A stretch of DNA of 64,000 nucleotides, from NCBI RefSeq assembly GCF_052857255.1, contig NC_135505.1, positions 53,265,102 through 53,329,101 on the forward strand. Direction: 5' to 3'. A program made the translations under genes and the position numbers. This DNA is from Amblyomma americanum (taxonomy: Eukaryota; Arthropoda; Arachnida; Ixodida; Ixodidae). The first letter of the stretch is position 1. The number at the start of each line of letters is the position of its first letter. Of this stretch, positions 57,300 to 64,000 are shown piece after piece. The notes under the pieces were generated by a model. It had not been told where the DNA came from. It did no database searches and was given only the letters and a program-made list of their open reading frames with translations.

Positions 57300-57890
57300 T
57301 TCTAAAACAAAAAACCCGGGAAGGTGCGAAGCTTTCAGTATTGATGTGCAAAAAATTTATTATTGTCTACCCGATGGTGAGCTCATGAAAATTGTTAAAA
57401 TGTGCATTGCTGATCACGACAATGAAACGGAATTTATTGCTAGATGTGGTGTGTTTCTTGAGAGCTTCCTAGAGATTCTCTTCTTTTACCTCAGTTTGAC
57501 TGTTATTGAATGGAAAGAAAAATCGTTTGTGCAGAATGATGGAGTGCGCATAGGATCTAAAGTAGCACATGTATTAGCGAATATCTTCTTTGCCAGGGTA
57601 GACAGATCCATAGACAGTAGATGAGACGCGTTAGTTCTGAGAATTTTTTGGTATATCTATGATTATGTTGTTTTCGTTAAGAAGCGGAGCATTACACGTA
57701 GCGTGGTAGATGTACTGAAGGTTATCAAGGAATTCGCTCTGGGCACAACTTTCACGACTGAAATTCCTAAAGAAGAGGTTCTTCAATTTCTGGATTTAAG
57801 ACGGTTCTCAGAAGCGCGGCAAGTGTGTTGGGAATACTCTCCTCGCTCCATCAAATCTTTCATAGGTTACCAATCTGGCTATTAAAAATT
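57300..57890 (+). pseudogene. Penelope-type reverse transcriptase, degraded
   Basis: Two plus-strand frames carry it. 57346-57624 reads the segment with QNDGVRIGSKVAHVLANIFFARVD (the Q..G..iGS..aP.l.nifl block). Next comes ILRIFWYIYDYVVFVKK, where the catalytic YVDD has become YIYD, so the first catalytic Asp is lost. 57703-57885 contains EEVLQFLDL. A stop lies at 57622-57624. Confidence 0.75.
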
Positions 57891-58278
57891 GATAAAAATG
57901 GCATTGCTTTTTCTAGCTTGAAATTTTCCATGAATAAGTAATGTCTTGAAAGAATCAATGAAAGCGTTTTGCGTCAGGTTGTCCGATTAAAATCTAGCGG
58001 TCACCCCTCTCGTGTGATTTCTAGTGAATGCGATAAACTTCTAAGATAGATCAAGAGAGGGGATAAACAATACCAAGAAAACAAGAAATTTGTGGCGGTG
58101 CCTCACACGCATTTTGTACGGCATGGTTTAAAGAAAGTGGCGGCTACATACGATGTGGACGTGGTTTTTCAACGCCAAGAAAGCTTAGATGTGTGTTCAG
58201 GCAGGTAGAACCGAAGGGAAAAGCAACAACCGCTAAGAAAAAGGCTGAAAGCTGTCAGCCAACCATAAGAGACATTTT

Positions 58279-58569
58279 GTGCCCTCTAATGTCGGTGTTG
58301 TGTACAGGATACCGTGCACTTGCGGGGTGACTTATATTGGCCAGACTGGATGTTGTGTTAACTCTCGTCTAAGCCAGCACCAGAGGTCACACGATAATCG
58401 ATCATCTTGTAACCTTGCCCGTCACTCAAGAAAACGTACATGCACCCCTCTGTTTTTTAACACAGTCATCTTATATGAACATAATGACAGCCTAACGCGT
58501 AAAATATTAGAGGCTTTTCACATCTGCTTGGAAACAGATGGTTTATTAGTGACCCTTTTGGTACACTAA
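58279..58569 (+). pseudogene. GIY-YIG endonuclease of the PLE, conserved Arg lost
   Basis: A 96-codon frame: GVVYRIPCTCGVTYIGQTGCCVNSRLSQH. The GVVY and YIG halves and the paired Cys remain, but the Arg of the GQTGR motif is Cys, which would abolish nicking in this family. The C-terminal part (RKILEAFHICLETDGLLV) matches the usual end, then the frame is broken before LTDKEIMYL. Confidence 0.82.
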
Positions 58570-58817
58570 CTGATAAAGAGATTATGTATTTATCCGGCCA
58601 AAATTTGTAGCTTTGCGCTCTTGCTGATTGTCACCGCTGTGGGCATGATGATTAGGTTTTGTGTTTTCTTTTGTTTTCTTTTTTCCCCTTCTCTTGTGTT
58701 GGTTGTTCCGAATATTTAAAAGACATTTGCCATGAATAAAAATCTAGTTGCGAGTCAGCGCTTGTGGTGTCCATTCTTCGTTTTGTCCGTTGTTTTATTG
58801 CGCTGTTCAAATATGAA

Positions 58818-58885
58818 TCCGGAAATCTCAACCACCTGAGGTTCTTTAATGGGTACTGACATCGCACAATACACGGGCCACACAT
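58818..58885 (-). mobile_element. SINE type 1, remainder of the split reverse copy
   Basis: Continues the SINE interrupted by the PLE: tccggaaatctcaaccacctgaggttctttaatgggtactgacatcgcacaatacacggg. The tRNA-like head does not follow, so the copy is 5'-truncated. Confidence 0.75.
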
Positions 58886-59899
58886 TTCACCATATCCCGA
58901 CGTGGCTCAGAAGGCGTAAAGTCTTGTCTTTTTTCGAACTGTTCAGTCTTCCAGGGATGAAACTGTTCACGAGTCAATGCCTCTTTAAACATTTTTACCA
59001 TGGTTTTTTGAGCCTATACTCGCGCCCATTCTGCTTTTTTCATGCCAGTTTTTTGATTTTTGCAATTTACGTTATTAACTTCATTTTCGCCTTTACTCTA
59101 GTTGTCTGTTACTTTATTTCTTGCCTTCTAGTTTTGATTCCCTCACTTTCCGTCCTTACACCGGTTGATTGTTGAATGACATTTGCCTTCTTTCCATCTT
59201 AGTCATGCTCACCTATTTTTTCTTTGATATTTAAACAAGCTCAGCGTGCCTTTGGTTCATGTTTTTCTATTTTTTATATTGGTTTTTAGTATCCATAAGC
59301 ACTACATGGTTATTCAGCTCTGCTCTCACCTCTATTTCATCTGAACATGTGTGAGTAACGAGGCGGTCACTTGCTTGGGTTTTCGCTTCATGTGGACTGT
59401 ATTGCATTTTCATGAATGAACAGTTGGCAGTCTGTGCCCGTAGTATTTTGCCTGTTCCTCGTTGCTTATGTACTTGTTTTTGCGCAGTTTTAACCTTTCT
59501 TGCGCTCTACGAGGTTTTATAATTCCCTGTTACTTACAGGCGTGGCTCGAAGTATATGGAGCACATTGTTACGGCTTTATATGTAAGCAGCGTGGCTGCT
59601 ACAGCCCCTGATCTAGTTTTTGTATCACGAGCTGCAGCTCCCCTTTGTGCTACAATGGCAACTTCGCCCGAAAGCCTGCTTTCGATCGCGGTGGAAAACC
59701 TGGTATTTCTTGAGCAAATTTGTGCGGTGGGGAACTAGGTTCGTTTCTTGTGTGCGAACGGCGACAGGAGGAAGTGAAGCTAAGATTTATTTTTTTGTTG
59801 CTTAACTTACCTAAAAGGCGTTTGTTGGTCCTGTGACTTGGAGGATCTTATCTTTGACCAATCCTACCATCCGACGTGGGTGGTACAAAGCTGCTTTGG
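58886..59899. other. No feature recognised
   Basis: T-rich on the plus strand with no identifiable element; several open frames of about 60-108 codons are hydrophobic by composition. Confidence 0.4.
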
Positions 59900-59959
59900 G
59901 TCATGTCCATCACCTCTTCAAAGGTGCTAAAAGATCGGGCTGAAGGCACACAGACATTT

Positions 59960-60720
59960 GTGTTCAACCTCGACCTGTAGAAAGTGGCCTTGCCGCCCGC
60001 TGACTCAGAGGTCTGCAATGCCTACGTTGAGGTTGGCGGCTTAGTGTTGGCTGCGCCATCTGAGGGTTCGGATGGCACTGCCATAGGCTCGCTGCATGCG
60101 GCCTGACCAGATTTTGAAGCGTTGTGTGGTGCGCCGCGCCCACGCACCACATCGGCAAAGTTTGCTGTTGCAGTGAAGAATCATGTGTTTGTTGTTAGCG
60201 CAAATCACCTTTTTGCTTCCTTGAATGAAATGCATTTAGTAGTTTTCAGTGCATCATTTTTCTTTCTTCGAGGATGCCGTGGAGTATGCAGCATGGTCTC
60301 TGTCACAGTTTGTGCAGCGCGTGGCGGTGTCACATTCATCAGATGGGTAGCCTTTTGAAATGCATTTTGTTTAAGTTTTGTGGCCGCAACTCTGTTCCCA
60401 ATGGCTAAACCTCTGGCAATTGAAGGATGTGCACGCATGAGATACATATAGTCCTGTATTTATATTCATGAAGACCATTCAGTGCATTCAGGCACTCAGG
60501 TATTGAATGTCAGGATTAGGTGTTTGGTGTCTATTTAGTTGTTATCCTTCCGGATCTTGATCTCGTAATTATCTATTACATCTTGGTCATTAAGCCCTTC
60601 AAGCATTTCTTTTTCAGAGAGGTGAACAAAATCGATTTTCGAGATTACACCCCGGGGAGTGTTTAGATATCGATGGGGATTCACGGAGACAGGAATGCCG
60701 CTATGGACACAATGTTTGAG
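59960..60720 (-). pseudogene. Gag-like ORF1 fossil of a LINE (RNA-binding and zinc knuckle)
   Basis: On the minus strand the order is HRYLNTPRGVISKIDFVHLSEKEMLEGL (near 60680-60590), a short spacer with ILTFNT, then KGYPSDECDTATRCTNCDRDHAAYS (near 60350-60280) with a CX2CX4H-type knuckle. ALKTTKCISFKEAKR follows. These are the blocks of ORF1 proteins of I/Jockey-type LINEs, distinct in sequence from the ORF1 at 9925. Several stops interrupt it. No ORF2 follows downstream on this strand (below 59960). Confidence 0.65.
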
Positions 60721-61011
60721 AATTTTGAGTACTGCACAGTGTCACGCCGTTGAAGCAGCAAGGCACCGCTGGCCATTTTTGATATCTTGTAGCCAAGGCC
60801 CAAAGCTTCTGTCCAGCACCTTGAGACTAGGAATTAGGATATTGTTCTTGCTTGTTTTTCTTCAGCTTCGCTTTAAATTACATGAAATTTGGGGAATGTT
60901 ACCTTTATTTTCTGAAAACTTTCACCTACTTCGTTCCACCCTCTTTAATGAGAGCGATAGTGTTTGGAAAGGGGGAGTCATATGTTGTTGTTAGTGGCTA
61001 TAAATTTATAA

Positions 61012-61200
61012 AATAACAATACAAGGAAAAGATGTCGCTAGCCGCGGCATCAGCCATCAGAACCTGAAGCACCTCAGCTGCTACTAGTGGTAATAGAAAG
61101 ACAGGAAGAGGACAGGGAGAGGGAAAGAAAGGGGGGAGTGATAGTAAGAAAGAATAGGAATTGGGGTAGTATACACTATGCACAAATAAGTAATATGGAA
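61012..61200. repeat. Family C repeat, copy 2
   Basis: Same blocks as 13583-13797: gatgtcgctagccgcggcatcagccatc, ctgaagcacctcagctg, and the purine-rich agagggaaagaaagggggg run to gtagtatacac. Immediately preceded by aaataacaatacaagg, which may be an end tail. Confidence 0.55.
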
Positions 61201-62660
61201 ATAAATGCGCGATGCTGCGCTGCATATGATAGGAGTACTCGGTGCAGGAGTGTGCAGCTTGGTGGTGGGGGAGAAGGGGGACGGTCGGTCGCGGCCCACG
61301 CGATGTCTTCCACGCCGGCACAGACGGGTTGTCCTGCGCCAGGCCGAACGTCGCGCGCGACCATTGCCTGCCTTGGGGGGAATCGACTCTTGCACACTCT
61401 TTCTCTTGGCCGTCGCGCGCAGACCGCTCACAGTAAATCAATAAATATTTATTCGCCCCGGTCTTGTACTACTACTAAAAAGAAAAGAAAAATGTGGCAG
61501 AAACGCATGCTTGCGGCGCACTGTACAAAAAAAAAAAAACTAGAGTGGGGGCGCCCAGCTGTAAAGCATCCGAAAGTAGCACACGCAGAGCGTTCGGTCA
61601 GTGCTGGTAGTTACCTGGTGTGGAACTGATGGGACGCCAAGCCCGTCTGTTCGAAGTATACAGAAAGGCTCACCAGAGTTCATTCACGTGTGCGCGCACT
61701 GCCCTGCGGCCACAGGAGTGCCGATACACTGTCTGGGATAGGAAGGCATACAAACATTAATTTTCTCAGTTGTGGTGCCAGCCACCCAAAATGGAGCCCA
61801 AACAGGGGACAGGATAGAAACCTGCAAACAAGCCATGCCCATGCCAGCTGTACACCCCAGCTATAATCAAATATGACGCAACTCAGGGTAGTTGGCTGCA
61901 CAGGATAACCCACGCTGCCAGGCAAAAAGGAAAAACCAAGAAATGAGTAGGAGACATGAGAGTTGTGAGAATGGGATAGAAGAGTGAAAGATGGAAGGGA
62001 GGACAAGAAAAGGTGGCTGCCGATTTCCTCCGGTTGGGTCAGGCCGGAGGTGAAGCTGAGGCCAAAGTGGTGTATTCCCATCGCCAAGGGGCCGTTAATG
62101 TCTAAACGATCGCCATCTGCTCAACCACCAGAATCCCCTTTTCCTTGGACACGACGCTGCCACGCATGGCTAAAAACGTGTGCTCGGGTGCGTAGTGGCG
62201 CACAGCTCACCATCATCCCCCTGCTGGGGTGTCCCTGCAGATGCTCGGGAAGCCACGGTTTCGCAACTCACTATCATCTGCATGATGCAGATGCTCCAGC
62301 GGGGGGAAAGGATGAAGACGGCGGATGAGCGTGAGGACCTGCTGCATTTGGGAAAGAGCAGCTTGTCGAGGGTGGACGTAGCCAAACGTAGGTTTCTGTA
62401 ACCTTGGAGAAGGGAAGCTACTGGTATTGAGGAAGAAGGGCACTAAAAGGAGTGGTTTTCAAATCTTTAAAGAAATCATTCAAGGTTTGCTGAAACTGGG
62501 GGGGGGGGGGCGCTATAATCAAGACAAGGGGCCAACATCACATAAGAACACCACAAGACACGAGCACAAGGTTTGAACGAAAACATCTTCGACGGAAGTC
62601 CGTCTTGTTGGGTTCTTAGATAGTAGAGAAAACTGACGCCAAAAAAAAAAACATTTTCAA
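61201..62660. other. No feature recognised
   Basis: Partly GC-rich (61260-61420). Open frames up to about 135 codons on both strands have no recognisable motif. A 13-base G run starts at 62499. Confidence 0.35.
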
Positions 62661-62662
62661 CT

Positions 62663-63000
62663 TTACCCAATTTTTCGGTGCACACTCGGTCCTTTCTTCA
62701 GGGTTGACAAAATTGTGCCAGCAGCAGCGGGTTGCTGCCTTAGTTCTCCCTTTGTTAGCTTGTGGCGCAGTCCACTAACGTACGCAGAGGGGAGCGTTCC
62801 TGGAGTCCTATTCATCGCCGCCTTTGTGAGCCGGATGTGCCATGACTCCACATGTCGCCTCTTGAACAGATTTGGCTCCACAGCCCAGACGCTGACCACC
62901 TCGAAGGCTGTACGTTGGTCGGCGCGCTTGCAGTGTTGGCGAGGGGGTGGGAATCTGAATTTATTAACCGGATGTCGGTTTTGTGCTGCCTTATTCTTTT
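62663..63000 (-). pseudogene. C-terminal end of a GIY-YIG retroelement protein
   Basis: Minus-strand frame reads FKRRHVESWHIRLTKAAMNRTPGTLPSAYVSGLR near its middle. I recognise the ESWHI....MNR..GTLP..Y block as the C-terminus of tick PLE-like proteins that follows the endonuclease. The GIY-YIG box itself is not present, so only the last 80 or so codons survive. It is followed on the same strand by a 3' UTR-like stretch with a CTGAAGA...GAAA motif. Confidence 0.5.
62673..62701 (-). ncRNA. Hammerhead-like core in a PLE-type 3' UTR (weak)
   Basis: On the minus strand CTGAAGA (62701-62695) is followed after 18 bases by GAAA (62676-62673), the order of conserved core elements of a hammerhead ribozyme, which is known from Penelope-like elements. 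The stem between them pairs poorly (ggacc with gcacc, 2-3 bp), so it may be decayed or a chance match. Confidence 0.25.
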
Positions 63001-63123
63001 GTGGAAAACATGATAATAACAAGGGAGTAATTACTCATTGGCATCCACCCAAGCGCAGCCACACGGCTACAAAGGAAAGCTGTAAACAGCTTTCTAAGAA
63101 CTTCGTAGTTAAGGAAAGATTCG

Positions 63124-63197
63124 TCCTGGTCCGGGGTTCGAACCCGGGACTACTGCTTCACAGGAGCAGTCGCTCTACCAACTGAGCTAACTGGGAC
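63124..63197 (-). tRNA. tRNA-like sequence, left arm, probably not functional
   Basis: Minus strand: gtcccag, then ttagctcagttggtagagc (D arm with A box), an anticodon arm ctgct/agcag with loop cctgtga, then cccgggttcgaaccccgg (T arm with B box) and a ccaggac end. D and T arms are perfect. The acceptor stem has two mismatches. The loop position that should be T is C, so no canonical anticodon can be assigned. It may provide RNA polymerase III promoter boxes rather than a tRNA. Confidence 0.4.
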
Positions 63198-63499
63198 GGC
63201 AAGCTTATGGTAGGGCAAGAGCGAATTGATCAATAACTCAGAGGTGGGAACAGTGATGGTCAAATCTTTAGGGGAATCCACCAAGGTGGAGTAGATCTGT
63301 AATAAAGGAGTAACCACTCATTGACTGTAGAGGTTTCCTTTGCAGCCATATGGCTGTGGTTTGGTGGATGACGATGAGTAATTAATTACTCCCTTCTTAC
63401 AAATCTACTCCACTTTGGGGGTTTCTATATACGTTTGACCATCACTGTTCCCACTTCGAGTTATTTATAAATTCGCTCTTGCTCTATCATAAGCGTGCC

Positions 63500-63573
63500 G
63501 TCCCGGTTTGTTCAGTTGGCAGAGCGACTGCTCGGGTGAAGCGGTGGTGCCGGGTTCGAACCCTGGACAAGGG
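63500..63573 (+). pseudogene. tRNA-like sequence, right arm
   Basis: Mirror counterpart of the left copy: gtcccggtttgttcagttgg, agagcgactgctcgggtgaagcgg, then gtgccgggttcgaaccc. The D arm and acceptor are degraded; the B box is intact. Confidence 0.5.
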
Positions 63574-63689
63574 TGAATTTTTCTTTAGCTACGAAGTTCC
63601 TGAGTCGCTGTATAAAACCCCTTTGTAGCCATTTGGCTGTGCTGGGGCGGATACCAGTGAGTAATAACTCCTATATTTCAAAAGAAGAT

Positions 63690-64000
63690 GTGTTCGAATG
63701 TCTGTGCTGGTTGGGCTGGTTGCACAGCCCTGGCCGAATATTCATTCAGCGGTGTTGGTGCCGCCAAACAACCAGTGCATAGGCGTATAAGGAGTGAGCA
63801 CAAGTATCCTGTCAGACCACGTTCTGTAGCGAGGTGGGAGAAGAAGAGACTATGCGAGGATCAGGATGAGAGAGAGAGACAGATAATTGCCGATGAATCT
63901 ACGAGTGTCATCAAGGAAGGATGCAGAGAGCCTAGGTGGCTATGCATCCGTTGCCTCGTGCAAGGAGCTGTTGGAGCGCACGGGTTGCTTGGCGGAAATA
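63690..64000. other. No feature recognised
   Basis: The window ends here. A gagagagagac stretch lies near 63870. No coding signal. Confidence 0.4.

Larger units (their letters stand above)
56064..58817 (+). mobile_element. Penelope-like element, near full length, inserted in a SINE
   Basis: Flanked by a 9-bp duplication tccggaaat (56055-56063 and 58818-58826). The ends are inverted repeats. 56095-56205 (acagcgaaataaaacaacgg...caagcgctgactcgcaactag) is the reverse complement of about 58715-58815. The interior encodes, with frameshifts, the N-terminal region (56700-57215), RT (57300-57890), a linker (about 58080-58270) and GIY-YIG (58279-58569). The 5' terminal inverted copy of the 3' end is a Penelope-type insertion feature. 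An aaaagaaaacaaat stretch near 56230 is the mirror of ttgttttcttttt at 58665. Confidence 0.87.
63024..63671. repeat. 648-bp palindromic element with tRNA-like sequence in each arm
   Basis: Centred on the perfect palindrome cagccatatggctg (63343-63356). From the centre outward both arms give, in mirror order, tttggtggat/atgag, taattactccc, aaatctactccac, gaccatcactgttcccac, aaattcgctcttgctct, cataagcgtgccgtccc, then the tRNA-like segment, ttaactacgaagttc, a second gtagcc..ggctg block and ggagtaattactc at the ends. Arms are diverged but alignable over about 320 bp each. It encodes no protein. Confidence 0.82.

Noticed and set aside
61087..61629. 180-codon plus-strand frame as a host gene
   Set aside because: It begins inside the purine-rich end of the family C repeat and has no motif; three other overlapping frames cover the same GC-rich bases.
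1..64000. Bacterial operons, plasmid or prophage content
   Set aside because: No prokaryotic gene density, ribosome sites or operons; SINEs, LINEs and microsatellites indicate a eukaryotic nuclear sequence.

Overview
The window looks like repeat-dominated nuclear DNA of an arthropod, most likely a hard (ixodid) tick. The reasons are tRNA-derived SINEs with the B-box and body typical of tick Ruka-like SINEs, many non-LTR retrotransposons (CR1/Jockey-like, I-like and RTE-like), Penelope-like elements (PLEs) with GIY-YIG endonucleases, and no compact gene organisation. I recognise these families from memory, so the tick assignment is inference. No convincing host protein-coding exon was found. 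Almost every recognisable coding stretch is a transposon fossil with stops or frameshifts; the exception is one open 374-codon ORF1.

Layout. 1-5.1 kb: mostly unassigned, with two short snap-back hairpins and a reverse RTE-like 3' end. 5.15-7.4 kb: a CR1/Jockey-like LINE carrying one SINE, which carries a second SINE. 9.1-14.5 kb (minus strand): an I-like element that keeps ORF1 and a 3' tail but has no visible ORF2, then a degraded CR1-like LINE. 14.9-17.7 kb: an RTE-like 3' end and an I-like reverse transcriptase. 18.4-35.7 kb: one copy of a non-coding repeat, 'family A', split by two large insertions. The first is a LINE that itself holds a SINE and a snap-back PLE. The second is a near-complete minus-strand CR1-like LINE followed directly by about 6.5 kb of 240-bp tandem monomers. 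36.5-40.6 kb: a second family A copy, with a long TGTA microsatellite and a PLE carrying one frameshift. 42.3-44.4 kb: a GC-richer unassigned stretch. 44.4-55 kb: a third family A copy, split by a 5.6-kb insert with inverted termini, then an exact 651-bp tandem duplication. 56-58.9 kb: a nearly full-length decayed PLE inserted in a SINE. 60-60.7 kb: a minus-strand gag-like ORF1 fossil. 62.6-63.7 kb: a GIY-YIG element tail and a 650-bp palindrome with a tRNA-like sequence in each arm.

The parts are best read as a layered insertion history. Family A copies serve as empty-site references for each other, which dates and bounds several insertions. The most interesting item is the monomer array immediately upstream of the CR1-like LINE's ORF1. 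It may be an amplified, promoter-type 5' UTR. A 114-119 bp MITE with CA duplications, the tRNA palindrome and the 5.6-kb insert with inverted termini are the other candidates for undescribed elements.
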